From the NCBI RefSeq assembly GCF_018129685.1, contig NZ_JAFCLG010000029.1, positions 1 to 59,997 on the forward strand: a stretch of DNA of 59,997 nucleotides, given 5' to 3'. Both the position numbers and the translations under genes were made by a program. Below the pieces are notes generated by a model. It saw only the letters and a program-made list of their open reading frames with translations, ran no database searches and had not been told where the DNA came from. The stretch comes from Bradyrhizobium manausense. Its GTDB lineage: Bacteria; Pseudomonadota; Alphaproteobacteria; Rhizobiales; Xanthobacteraceae. Positions 1-8,685 of the stretch are shown piece after piece. The stretch's first letter is position 1. Every line of letters begins with the position of its first letter.

Positions 1-36
1 TTCCGCATCGCTGAGCCAGTAGACCTGCTTTGCCAT
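1..36 (-). CDS. IS5-type transposase, N-terminal fragment at window edge
   Basis: Only the first 12 codons lie in the window (ATG at 34-36 on the minus strand). They read MAKQVYWLSDAE, which resembles the usual opening of IS5-family transposases (a W-L-S-D-x-x-W type start). A strong ribosome binding site (GGAAGGGAGG) sits just upstream. The rest of the gene is off the left edge. The family call rests on this short motif alone; a complete element cannot be shown, and the outer inverted repeat was not identified. Confidence 0.5.
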   Translation of the reverse strand, partial: MAKQVYWLSDAE

Positions 37-536
37 TCAAGCCTCCCTTCCGTTGAGAAGCTTGAATCACAATCTAATTTCAGATGGAATCCCTATTGAG
101 TACAGACCCTAGTGAAAATTTATCATACCAAGCCCCAGGACGGGACCATGGGAGACATACGCGGCTTGTGCTTCGGGCAGGGATTTCCGCCTGCAAGCCA
201 GGCCCGGCGGCGCTCTCGCTCACTCTCATTAAGCAATCGGCGAAGTGCGAAGCGGATCATATCGCACTGCGAGATCGGCGCGATAGGATCATGTTTACCG
301 GGGCTGGCTGCATTCCACTTAGAACTTTTCACCCGGAATTTTTGATAAGCGCGGGCTGCGACGAGCACCATCGCTGCGGCCTTCGTGCGTTTAGGTCGGT
401 CAGCACGAATTAGCGTCACGCCCGGGCCGCGCTCGATAACGCCTCGGTGAACGAAACCATCTGCAGCATATGGCGAAGCATGCCAGAAACAGACGGAGCC
501 TAAAGTCATTCCCGTCCTCAAAGAGGGGATTTCAAA
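37..536. other. gene-free stretch beside the IS5-type element
   Basis: About 500 bases between the transposase start and a small membrane-protein gene. It can be read open on the minus strand (123-521), but the product has no recognisable domain, no signal peptide and no clear ribosome binding site. It probably includes the outer end of the IS5-type element. I see no RNA gene or terminator here. Confidence 0.3.
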
Positions 537-650
537 ATGATTGCACTCAAAGTAATTGCAGCTGCTCTCGGCATAGGATTTCTGTTTTCCACGTATTCGG
601 GCGACCTCGGCGCGGACGTCGTCCTGGCTATCATTTCCTGCTTTTCATAG
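537..650 (+). CDS. putative 37-residue hydrophobic peptide
   Basis: A short open frame of 37 codons starts with ATG and has a good ribosome binding site (AGAGGGG, about 7 bases upstream). The product is mostly hydrophobic: residues 2-19 could form one membrane helix, followed by a short polar stretch and a second hydrophobic tail. Small single-helix proteins of this kind are common in Bradyrhizobium. The function is unknown and no neighbour suggests one. It could be a chance frame; the ribosome binding site is the main support. Confidence 0.35.
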   Translation: MIALKVIAAALGIGFLFSTYSGDLGADVVLAIISCFS

Positions 651-697
651 GGCCATGACGGAGAACCCGCTAGCTTCATCAGCCCGGAGTAACCGTG

Positions 698-717
698 AGA
701 CCGCCGTTAGGCGGTCT
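698..717 (-). terminator. hairpin at the 3' end of the secreted-protein pseudogene
   Basis: A perfect 8-base stem (AGACCGCC / GGCGGTCT) with a 4-base loop lies 5 bases beyond the stop codon of the minus-strand pseudogene. There is no clear U-run, so it may be a weak terminator or an mRNA-end stabiliser. Confidence 0.5.
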
Positions 718-722
718 TGCGT

Positions 723-1346
723 TCACTTCCCGATCTCTGGGCCAGAACATCGCCTGCTCTCTAACTTAAACGGATCCTGGATGGACGGCGCCGACTGCCT
801 GATGCGGCGCACGCTCACCGGCGTGCCGTCGGAGACGAACAGCAGCTCGTATCGGCGGCCTTCACGGTCGGTAGCCGAACAGGTGACATCAGTGACCTTC
901 CTCGCAGCGAAATTGCCGGTTTGGCGGCAGGTACCCGTTGATGGCTGCTCGGCCGGCACCGGCAGTCCGTCCACCTTGGGCCGATCCTTGGAATTGAGCA
1001 GCATGCGATCGATCGGCAGCTCGTAGGAATTGTCATCAGCCCGCCTGCCGTTCGCGCCGGAGAACGACACTACGTGGCTCTCATCGTCGGGATCGTCGAC
1101 GGCAACCGCGAAATTCACCCGCCCCTTGTCGCCGTGGGCGTACGCCACCGTCTTGCAAGCGAAGCTGCGCCCGGCAACGTTCAGCGTCTTGCACTGCCCC
1201 GACATCAACGCCAGAAGGTCGATAAACGCATTCGGTCCGGCGCCCGATGAAGAGCTTAGAGACTCTTCCTCCTGAAAAGATTAAGCAAAGCTTGGTGCAA
1301 AAGAAAACAGGAAAACGAGCGCTACGGCAGTCGAATAGTTCGGCAT
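723..1346 (-). pseudogene. secreted protein interrupted by in-frame TAA after its signal peptide
   Basis: The frame starts at ATG 1344-1346 and opens with a 21-residue signal peptide ending A-P-S-F-A. The next codon is TAA (1281-1283). The same frame then stays open for 185 codons to 723, giving a polar mature domain with four cysteines (in the contexts SGQCK, FACK, TGTCR, VTCS) of a type seen as a conserved hypothetical secreted protein in Bradyrhizobium. A single nonsense change exactly at the signal-peptide boundary explains this best. Restart at the internal ATG (1208) would give a protein with no export signal. A hairpin follows the stop. The function of the family is not known to me. 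Confidence 0.7.
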
Positions 1347-1934
1347 TTGGTCACTTCTTACACGAGTTATGCACGAGCCAGACCACATCCGGATGCAAAG
1401 TGCAGCGGTCTCGGAAGCAAACCATGTTCGGGAATCACTCTGACCTTTACATAACAAGTGACGGTGGAGGACGCTATTCCATAGACCGCCTGACAGACCC
1501 GATCTTATACCCACCGCGATCCCCGAGACCACGACTTCAATTTTCGGTATGGGCCGCCAGCAATACTGCCTCCAAGTCTGGCGGCCCTTTTTGGACTGCG
1601 GAGCGATGCCGTTCGAAAGCCTCTCCGTCTACTTCATCATCCACATATGTGAGAGCACCGAAAAGAGGTGTTTGCCAAAGGACCTCCGGCGTTCGCCCTG
1701 CTCTGCGAACCGCAAGAGAGCGGGCGGAGAGCTGAGACGGGGGGCGAGCGCCGCGGCCTGCACTGCAGGTCAATCGAATGGCCGCCAAGCGTTAGCCCGA
1801 AACAACCCTTGACCGCGCTACCGCCGCGTTTCTCGCCGCGACCTCGTCAACGAACCGAAACAATGATGTGAGATACATCACATTCAGCGCGCAGCACGCT
1901 TGATAGAGCGAGAAAAACTTGCCAGGTGGATAAG
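1347..1934. other. gene-free stretch
   Basis: About 590 bases with several overlapping short frames on both strands, none with a recognisable domain, credible start or coding style. I see no RNA gene, IS end or clear terminator here. Confidence 0.3.
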
Positions 1935-2087
1935 ATGGCGACGGAAGAAGCCTCATCAGACCAGCGGCAGCGCTCCGACCGCACTCTCGCGATCGGTTTC
2001 CTGTTGGTAGTCGCAGCCGCTATGATCGGTTGGGTTTACGGCATCATTCGCGGGGCGATCGCCGTTACAGTTTGGCTATTGGGCTAA
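1935..2087 (+). CDS. small single-helix membrane protein (50 aa)
   Basis: The ATG is preceded by AGGTGG at a 5-base spacing. The 50-residue product has a polar, charged N-terminus (residues 1-16) and a long hydrophobic C-terminal half (about 18-50) that could form one or two closely spaced membrane helices, ending at TAA. The charge layout suggests the N-terminus stays in the cytoplasm. Function unknown; no operon partner. The good ribosome binding site and clear amphipathic design favour a real gene. Confidence 0.5.
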   Translation: MATEEASSDQRQRSDRTLAIGFLLVVAAAMIGWVYGIIRGAIAVTVWLLG

Positions 2088-2280
2088 AAAGCCTACAGCC
2101 CAGATGGCTGCCCTTGATGGCGGCGCAGATGATCATTCCCCAAAGCGCAAAGTTGATTTGCAAAGCCATCGCCATTGGTCCGTCCCCAGTAAGCCAGCAG
2201 TTGCATTCTCATTTGATGCAATCTGCCCAGCTCGATAATTCTTGATTTCAGAATTCTATTCCAGCCTAAATTGGCGCCAC

Positions 2281-2570
2281 ACGTTGTGCATCGCGACTGT
2301 CGCGGTGCACCACATGCTCTCAACCTGAAGCTTGACGGTCCGATCCGCCGTGCGGCCGCCGAGGGCGATAGGTTCTGGAACCTATACTCTGGTCTTTCGT
2401 GTAGCCCGACAGCCAGGCCTCGGCTGTCCGTGTTGGAAAGCTCGACGTTGTCGCGACAATGCCCAGAGCAGCTCGAAATTTGAGCTTATGATGGTGTCAA
2501 TATCCAGCCGCCAGCTCCAATCGAGATCAAAATCGACGATCTCGGTCGCCTTGAACCGCCAGTATGGCAT
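2281..2570 (-). pseudogene. phage fibre/tail-adaptor-like protein remnant with two frameshifts
   Basis: From ATG at 2568-2570 the minus strand reads MPYWRFK followed by V-D-F-D-L-D-W and D-T-I-x-S-S-N-F. This matches, from memory, short phage proteins with a (W/F)-K-D-P ... D-(Y/F)-x-x-D-W ... G-D-T-I signature. The frame then shifts near 2456 to one reading T-S-S-F and A-E-A-W-L-S-G-Y-T, and again near 2380 to one reading G-G-R-T-A-D-R-T-V-K-L-Q. Joined, the three pieces follow the order expected for the family. No other phage gene survives nearby, so it is an isolated relic. The family name is from memory; the frameshifted continuity is visible in the sequence. Confidence 0.55.
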
Positions 2571-2801
2571 CCGGCAATCGGGCGATGTCCGACTCCGCCA
2601 TCGTGCTGCCGGACGCCCCACAAGCACGCTAGATGCCGTAAAGAGCATTTCCCGTTGTTACGGAGCCCAAAGTGCTAGAAGCGCGCATTAACTATTCTTT
2701 AATCACGCTAGCCAAGCATCGGTTGTTAGTCCCATTTGAGTCGCTGAAGCGTTCTTTCGCGTGTTGCCGCAAATTGCACCGATTTCTACGAGGTGTCGCT
2801 T

Positions 2802-3077
2802 ATGCCTCCCGCTTCACCCCTAAATCAGTTCCGCTGGTTATCCCCAGAACACCGCTCCTGGCAGCCCGGCAGCTTTGCCGCTGGTCAGCTAGTCATTGTT
2901 CAAGAAACAGCGGGCCCCCGGCTCGGTGGCAAGCGAGGCAAGGTTCTTGGAATCGGCGCGACTCGCAGCAGAATAAGGGTTCAATTGGATTGCTCCAAAG
3001 GCCCGATAACCCTGCACGCAAGATTTTTGGAGCGGGCTCCCGTCGTCGCAGAAATCTCCGCCGCCAGGCGGAGTTGA
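2802..3077 (+). CDS. small KOW-like domain protein
   Basis: A 91-residue product whose middle (about residues 24-70) has the pattern G-Q-L-V-I-V ... G-x-R-G-K-V-L-G-I-G-x-x-x-S-R-I-R-V-Q-L-D, reminiscent of the KOW fold seen in NusG and ribosomal L24 proteins that bind RNA or ribosomes. I chose ATG 2802 because AGGTG lies 8 bases upstream; GTG 2793 in the same frame is the alternative and overlaps that site. It stands alone, surrounded by decayed DNA. Its role is unknown. The KOW likeness is inferred from pattern only. Confidence 0.5.
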   Translation: MPPASPLNQFRWLSPEHRSWQPGSFAAGQLVIVQETAGPRLGGKRGKVLGIGATRSRIRVQLDCSKGPITLHARFLERAPVVAEISAARRS

Positions 3078-3700
3078 TGAATCCCGAGAAGACCATCATA
3101 GCGGTCGTCCGATCTGGGCTAGCACCAACCTGCCTATGAAGAACACATTCCAAGAATCAGACGCGCGGGTTCTTGAAGCTGCTTACATTAAAACTCAACG
3201 AGGCCGACTTGCTCGAGCAACGGCGGAACACATCTGTCAACGAGCCTCGTAATTCCGCGCCTACGTCGGGGTCGAGATAGTTGGCTATGCTGGTCATGAA
3301 GAGTGATCGGCCGAACTAGCCTTCCAAGAGAGGCACCCGCGAAGGCGCAGCAAAGCACACCTTGCCTTCGTCCGTGGTCAAGCTTGTCTCGTCCGTAAGA
3401 AAAGCCCTGCCGATGCGCACCACCTAAAGTTCGCGCAACCGCAAGCGTTGGGACGCAAGGTCAGCAATGGGTTACCGTCCCGGTATGCAGTTCGCACCAC
3501 CGAACTCGTAATCGGCAAGGAAACGAGAGAGCATGGTGGGCGAACTTGCAGATTTCTCGGTTGCCGATAGTCAGTCGCCCTGACAACGTTCTCGAAGCTG
3601 CCATGACGGCTACTCGGGTGACATCCGAGCAGGGCCGCAAGCAGCGCAACGCCCATTCTTCGAGCGAGATACAGATGCTCGACCAAATCGGGAGCGCGAA
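3078..3700. other. gene-free, probably decayed stretch
   Basis: Contains a 38-codon plus-strand frame (3136-3252) and several short minus-strand frames (for example 3378-3686), none with a recognisable domain or convincing start. Nothing here can be assigned. It probably reflects accessory-region decay. Confidence 0.3.
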
Positions 3701-3922
3701 TCAGCCGTATTTTTGTTCTTTTGGAGCGGCCCGCGAAGCGTGATTGCCTCGTTCTGCTGCTGCCCGCAAAAGAAACGTCGGCACTTGTCGGGACGGCGGA
3801 CGCAGGTACGGCTTGTATCTGAGATATGTCGAGCGACGACGTCGCGAAATGATCTCACGAAGCCCGTATCCGGCCCCAAATGAAATCACAGAAACCGCAA
3901 CAAGGAAGATCAATCCCAGCAA
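3701..3922 (-). CDS. small membrane protein, paralogue of the gene at 4796
   Basis: A 73-residue protein with a TTG start. Residues 1-22 form a hydrophobic helix ending in F-G-A-G-Y-G-L-R, followed by a very basic stretch (I-S-R-R-R-R) and a proline-containing tail (P-Y-L-R-P-P, then F-L-L-R). The protein encoded at 4796-5011 has the same length class and the same landmarks at the same positions (S-F-G-x-G-Y, I-S-x-x-R-R, P-Y-x-R-P, P-x-F-L-x-R). This supports both as real genes and supports the TTG start. Function unknown; likely an inner-membrane protein with a basic cytoplasmic tail. Confidence 0.6.
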   Translation of the reverse strand: MLGLIFLVAVSVISFGAGYGLREIISRRRRSTYLRYKPYLRPPSRQVPTFLLRAAAERGNHASRAAPKEQKYG

Positions 3923-4795
3923 GTTACTTACGCTCCGCGACAGAACGCTGCCTTTTGCAAATCCAATCCACCCGTGTCAATAGATCTCCGGAACGATCTG
4001 ATTAAATTGGATTATTCCGCGTGCGAAGGTGGAGGTTTCGACTTGCAATAAGGTCGGCGACAGTCTGACAGGCTTAGCCCCGGCGGCTTGAGAACATCGG
4101 CATCGCCGCTCCAAACTGCTCACTATTGATAGGCCTTGCCGAAGCCGCCGGAGAAGCGCGTTACTAATTGGATTGCGAGGAGCGACAAGGGCTCGTGGGC
4201 TCGATCCAGAGCAGCCGGTTGGCAAATGATGCGCAGGCCCTGCTGTTCGCGGACCATAGCGACCAGATTCGAGGCAATTGAACCTTCAACGGCTGCGACG
4301 AGTTTCGCGCTACTGGATTTGACTGTCGAAGCATCGCTTTTGACACAACGATGTAGGGCCGCTCTCGACCTCGCCACCTAGAGCGCGCATGGAGCGACAT
4401 TTATGGGCATGTAGAGCACGGCAATTATGCAGCGCGCAAACTCCAGCGACCGAATAAAGATAACGCTTGAACTTGGTACTCAGTTGCCGCGACATCACCA
4501 TACTCTAGTCACACCGAAGTTAAGTTCGCCTGATGAAGTGCACGCAAGAGGCGTACAAGCTACAAACAGCGTCCTATCCGATCATTTGAAACGCAATGAC
4601 AGAAGACGGACGACTAGAATGAATTCGATGACCTCGAAAGAAGCTTTTGGACCTGGCGAACCCGAACGCGGTCAAACAAAAAGCTCGCTGCGCTTCTTGG
4701 AAATCGTCTTCCTAGCACCGGGATTTCTAGCAACCGTAGGATCTGTACGCTCGCGATGGCCGCGATCGCGTTAGTTTGAATAGGAAAGCCGTACA
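3923..4795. other. gene-free stretch between the paralogous small genes
   Basis: About 870 bases with overlapping short frames on both strands (for example minus 4123-4377 and plus 4427-4774). None has a recognisable motif, signal peptide or good ribosome binding site. I see no RNA gene or mobile-element end. The position between two divergently oriented paralogues may reflect an old rearrangement. Confidence 0.3.
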
Positions 4796-5011
4796 TTGCT
4801 GGTCGTGCTCTTCATACCTATTCTATGTATCGCCAGCTTTGGCTTGGGCTACGTTGCGCGCGATCGCATATCAAAGCAGCGACGTCGAGAATTTAGGAAG
4901 TGGGAGCCTTATATGCGTCCACGCAATTCTCTTCCGGCCTTTTTGATCAGGCAATCATCCGGCTCCGTCGCTCCGATTGATGGGCGCGCAGGTAGGGGCC
5001 AGCGCGGCTAG
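4796..5011 (+). CDS. small membrane protein, paralogue of the gene at 3701
   Basis: A 71-residue protein starting with TTG; AGGAAAG lies about 8 bases upstream. Residues 1-20 are a hydrophobic helix ending in S-F-G-L-G-Y-V-A-R, followed by basic I-S-K-Q-R-R-R and P-Y-M-R-P-R, then P-A-F-L-I-R. The start is fixed by alignment with the paralogue at 3701-3922: both begin M-L and reach S-F-G at residues 14-16. They are divergently oriented and separated by about 870 bases. No function can be assigned. Confidence 0.6.
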   Translation: MLVVLFIPILCIASFGLGYVARDRISKQRRREFRKWEPYMRPRNSLPAFLIRQSSGSVAPIDGRAGRGQRG

Positions 5012-5225
5012 ATATCCAACGACGTTAGATGGCTGAAGCGCCATTCTCTTAGATTTGCAAAACTATCGATTTTTCTTGGCTGCGGCCCAGCCCTTCTAAA
5101 TTCAAAAGCTCCGAGTGATCATGGATTCGCGCGGACATCCGGCCTGCTTCGGAGTCAGGCACTCACGGGTGACTCTTCGTAATTCCAAAATCATTGTTTC
5201 CGGCCAATAAAGAAAGCACGGAGCG

Positions 5226-6192
5226 CTAGATGTGGAGCCTCAACAGGTTGTTCCTAGTTAGAGCGAGTCTGCTGATGGGTGGCATTGAGCCGATACTGCC
5301 ATGCGGCCGGTGCCAATTGTAGCGGTGAAGCCATCTCGGCAACTCGGCAGCTCGTTCTTTTGAAGTGTTGTAGGCGCGGGCATAGGCCCATTCGCGCAGG
5401 CTGGTCTGGATAAAGCGCTCGGCCTTGCCGTTGGTCTTCGGCGTGTAGGGCTTGGTGCGGATATGCTTGAGGCCGAGGCGCTTGCAGGCTTTGCGGAAAG
5501 CAAAGGATTTGTAGCAGGATCCGTTGTCGGTCATGACCCGCTCGACCTTGATGCCGAGGCTTGAGTAGTAGGCGATCGCAGCCTTGAGGAAGGCCACGGC
5601 GCAGCTCTGTCGCTCGCTCTTCATCACTTTGCTGAAGGCAATGCGGGAGGCATCGTCGATGCAGACGTGGACGTATTCCCAGCCTGGCCCTTCGCCGCGA
5701 GCCCGCAGGCTGCTCTGGCCCGTTCGATCGCCGGTGATGCGATGGTATACGGTTGAACTTGCCGAGCTTTTTGATGTCGATGTGGATCAGCTCGCCGGGA
5801 TGTTCACGCTCATAGCGCCGCACCGGCTCAGCCGGTTCCAGGTCGCGCAATCGGTTCAATCCCAACCGCCGCAGGATACGGCTGACGGTCGCCGGCGAGA
5901 TGCCGACCTCGGCTGCGATTTGCTTGCCTGTGTGGCGCTGCCGGCGCAACGCCTCGACTTCGGCGCATGTGGCAGGCAGGGTTTGGCTCGGCGATGAAAG
6001 GGGTCTCGAGGAGCGATCACGCAACCCATCCACGCCTTCCTCGCGGAAACGCTTGACCCACTTGGCGACGGTCTTCGCCGAGATATTGAATTGCGGTGCG
6101 GCTGCAGCCTTCGTCAGGTCGCCTTCGATCACGCTCCGCACCATGGCCTCTCGACCTTTTGGCGTCAGAGGCGCATTCTTATGGGTGTCCAT
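5226..6192 (-). pseudogene. IS481-family transposase, frameshifted
   Basis: From ATG 6192 the first part has a helix-turn-helix N-terminus (residues about 15-60, with S-A-K-T-V-A-K-W-V-K-R-F) and the first catalytic aspartate in H-I-D-I-K-K-L. At about 5745 a net 2-base loss (or 1-base gain) breaks the frame. The downstream frame carries the remaining rve/DDE core: C-I-D-D-A, M-T-D-N-G-S, and G-K-A-E-R-F-I-Q, so all three acidic residues are still encoded but in two frames. The stop codon TAG (5226-5228) lies outside the element in the target duplication. Programmed frameshifting is not usual for IS481, so inactivation is likelier. Confidence 0.85.
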
Positions 6193-6276
6193 TCGGTCCT
6201 CCGGGGATTGGCTAAAGCTTCGACAACTTCAGCTTCCTCGTTCAGGACCGGATGGACAACCTCCTGAAAGCTCACA
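5231..6276 (-). mobile_element. IS481-family insertion sequence with 6-bp target duplication
   Basis: A 1,046-bp element. Its ends are imperfect inverted repeats: TGTGGAGCCTCAACAGGTTG at 5231 and TGTGAGCTTTCAGGAGGTTG read inward from 6276. Each flank carries GCTAGA (5225-5230 and 6277-6282), an exact 6-bp direct repeat expected for IS481-type insertion. It contains one transposase gene, which is frameshifted. The intact duplication shows the copy has not recombined since insertion. Confidence 0.9.
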
Positions 6277-6517
6277 GCTAGAGCAGCACTTGCACGGTTC
6301 TCTTCGCGCGACGCCCGCGCGTCAGCGGATGACGCGCACGCTTCAAAGCAAAATCCACATCTTTTGCAATGCAACAAAGAGACAGCTGGCTAGCTTCCAG
6401 ATCTGAGGTTGGCGCAAGGCAACGACCCGCACGCTTGTCTACGCGGTGGTATGGAGACGCTTCCGGCCAACACCCGTCTTTCCTCTTTTCAAACGTTAGG
6501 CTAGGACGAGATGTATA

Positions 6518-7678
6518 TTGGAACAACTCCAAGCTATGAATTCCAAGGATCTAGTTCCCGAAGAGCATGTCGAAAACGGTTTGGCTTCGAGTGAAGTCCA
6601 ATTCGCGCTTGTCATTTCTCGCATGCTCGACACTGTCGGCGATGATCCGGAATTAAGACGTCAAATGGTGTACGAGTTAGCTCGTTATAAGCTGTCTGAG
6701 CAGTTTACCCACGCAGATGCGAAAAACGCTGGAGAAATCAAAAAGTCACTAGAGAATGCAATTCGAGAGGTTGAACGGTTCGCGCAAGAGCAACCCCGCA
6801 TCGAGCGAACCGCTTCGCGGCAACTCGTCTCCCCGCCGCCGATCGCCAACTACGATGATGCACCGCAAGCTGAAGTTGCGGACACTCTAATTCGTCAGAC
6901 GCGTACTCGACCGCATCTGCGCATACAACAGACACTGCCGGTATTAGTGCGTACAACTGCGATTTTAGTTGCGGTGGGATTCATTGTTCTCCTTGTTACA
7001 CAAAGAGAGCGTCTCGCTAGCGTTCGCCAACTGCTTACATCGCGACAAAATGAGCTCGCAATAAGGTCTCCGCCGCCAGAGCCGAAGGCACCTGAACCAC
7101 CACCAGCTACTGTATCTACTGCAGCAAAGCCCACAGCCGCGAGGCGCCCGCTTCCCGAGGCTTATGGCGTCTATGCCGACATCGGTGATGGACCATTTAT
7201 AGATTTGCAAGCACTCTCCATGAGGCCTCCGGACCCTCGCATAGCGATCTCAGCTGCATTCAAAAGGCCGGATCAAGCCCCTCTGCCAGACGGACACGCG
7301 AAATTTATTGTGTATCGCAGAGATGCTATCAGCTCTATTCCCGACAGACCGGAGGTTCGATTGGTCGCAAAGATCTCACGCGACTTCTCGGGAAATGCAG
7401 CTGGCAAAGCTCTGACTGACGTGGACGAAGCCTTGGTAATCCGCAACATCTCCTATCCATTTCGATCCTCACCCGTGCCAGGAAACCCCGAGATGTACGA
7501 GGTTCGCAGCGAAAATCCCGACCTTAACCTCTCGCCCGGGCACTATGTTTTGATCCTGAAGATGCAGGCTTATTATTTCCAAGTTAGCGGAGACAGTGTC
7601 GACCCACGTCAATGCCTCGAACGCGTAATTTCCACGAGCGGAACTTTTTACTCGCCTTGCATGACGCCACGACGCTAA
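6518..7678 (+). CDS. single-pass membrane protein with periplasmic domain (386 aa)
   Basis: The N-terminal 140 residues are polar and helical, with no known motif. Residues about 142-160 form one membrane helix, followed by a coiled, then proline-rich linker (about 183-215, P-P-P-E-P-K-A-P-E-P-P-P) and a folded C-terminal domain of about 170 residues, so a cytoplasmic head and a periplasmic tail are likely. The start is TTG 6518 with AGGACGAG upstream; ATG 6536 is an alternative seven residues in. It lies between two IS elements but is itself intact. I do not recognise the family. The layout would suit envelope anchoring or scaffolding, but that is inference. Confidence 0.7.
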   Translation: MEQLQAMNSKDLVPEEHVENGLASSEVQFALVISRMLDTVGDDPELRRQMVYELARYKLSEQFTHADAKNAGEIKKSLENAIREVERFAQEQPRIERTASRQLVSPPPIANYDDAPQAEVADTLIRQTRTRPHLRIQQTLPVLVRTTAILVAVGFIVLLVTQRERLASVRQLLTSRQNELAIRSPPPEPKAPEPPPATVSTAAKPTAARRPLPEAYGVYADIGDGPFIDLQALSMRPPDPRIAISAAFKRPDQAPLPDGHAKFIVYRRDAISSIPDRPEVRLVAKISRDFSGNAAGKALTDVDEALVIRNISYPFRSSPVPGNPEMYEVRSENPDLNLSPGHYVLILKMQAYYFQVSGDSVDPRQCLERVISTSGTFYSPCMTPRR

Positions 7679-7895
7679 GGCTAGATTCTAACCGCAACGT
7701 TGAAGGAAAGCGTGGCTTGTCGCTCCATTCGTCGGAAGAGAGCAGCAAGAAACCGGCAAAAATAGGATTCTCTTGTCGCGCGCCCGCGGGCGAATCAGTT
7801 GAGCCTTCCTAAGACGCAACAACCCCTTCCCATTTTCAGGAGCAGGAAGCGACGATTGCGTGGCGTGCCGAGGGCTGCGAGGCGATCGATCCGCA

Positions 7896-8514
7896 GTATC
7901 GCTCCGGTGAGGGCCGCCTTGCGCGCTGAAGACGGAGGATGAAGACAGAGGCGTATGACCATACGCCTATTTCGAAGGTCTCCCGATTGGAAGTTGTTTC
8001 GCCTGGCGCTCGACGCCGTTGGACATTGGACGAGAAGCGGCGGATCGTTGCTGAGAGTTATGACGGTTCCCGGCTGGCGACGGCGCGGCGCAACGGGTTG
8101 TCCACGAGCCAGTTGTTCACGTGGCGACGGTTGTCGCGCGAGGGCCAGCTGGGCGGGGATGCCGCGCCAGTACTTGTTCCTGTGGAGATCACTTCGACGC
8201 CAATTCCGGAATCGACCGTGGCTGCGCAGCCACGGCCATCGCCGGCTAGAGAGCGGGCGAAGGTAGGCCTAATCGAGACCGAGCTTGGCGGCTGGCGGGT
8301 CACCGCCAAAATGAACGGTGTCGATCCGTTGGTTTGCCTCACCGACATCCTCGTTCGTATAGCCGCCCACCCAGCCCACCGGCTTGACGAGTTTCTGCCG
8401 TGGAATTTGGACCTCACCGGCGGCGGTCTCTGCTCAAGCTGCATGACCAATACGCCGACAGGGTCCATCAGCTCACCCAATCAAATCCGCCTGCGGCCTA
8501 CGCCGGACGCGTAC
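7896..8514 (+). mobile_element. 619-bp internally deleted IS66-family derivative with 8-bp target duplication
   Basis: The ends GTATCGCTCCGGTGAGGGCC (7896) and, read inward from 8514, GTACGCGTCCGGCGTAGGCC are IS66-type inverted repeats and match the ends of the full element at 10149-12933. Both flanks carry GATCCGCA (7888-7895 and 8515-8522), the 8-bp duplication typical of IS66. Inside are the start of tnpA, the last part of tnpC and a short piece of the passenger region; tnpB and most of tnpC are gone. It is a non-autonomous, MITE-like copy. Confidence 0.9.
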
Positions 8515-8685
8515 GATCCGCAGCCAGGTTCGAAAGGCCTTCAATGCTCAATGCTCACTAACTTGGCGGGCATCAGGCTCGTAACCGCTGCTTCCACAAT
8601 CGATGCCCCCCGCTCATGGCGGTTCTTGCCAACGACGAGGAGTGAAAACTTATCTGAGCCCGAAAACTTGGGGTCAGAAAAATAG
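7939..8685 (+). pseudogene. in-frame TnpA-TnpC chimera of the deleted IS66 copy
   Basis: The first 120 or so residues are an IS66 TnpA (helix-turn-helix region R-R-W-T-L-D-E-K-R-R-I-V-A-E-S, then L-S-T-S-Q-L-F-T-W-R-R). After G-G-W-R-V the frame runs directly into the C-terminus of TnpC (T-A-K-M-N-G-V-D-P, then H-P-A-H-R-L-D-E-F-L-P-W-N). In the full element at 10208-12671 these parts are about 2 kb apart. The frame continues past the right inverted repeat into flanking DNA. It cannot transpose the element but could still encode a DNA-binding fragment. Confidence 0.8.

Noticed and set aside
123..521. Minus-strand open frame of 132 codons
   Set aside because: No domain, signal peptide or ribosome binding site; overlapping frames on the other strand are as long, so coding cannot be supported.
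3136..3252. 38-codon plus-strand frame
   Set aside because: Polar, no ribosome binding site close to the ATG and no recognisable pattern; likely chance in a decayed stretch.
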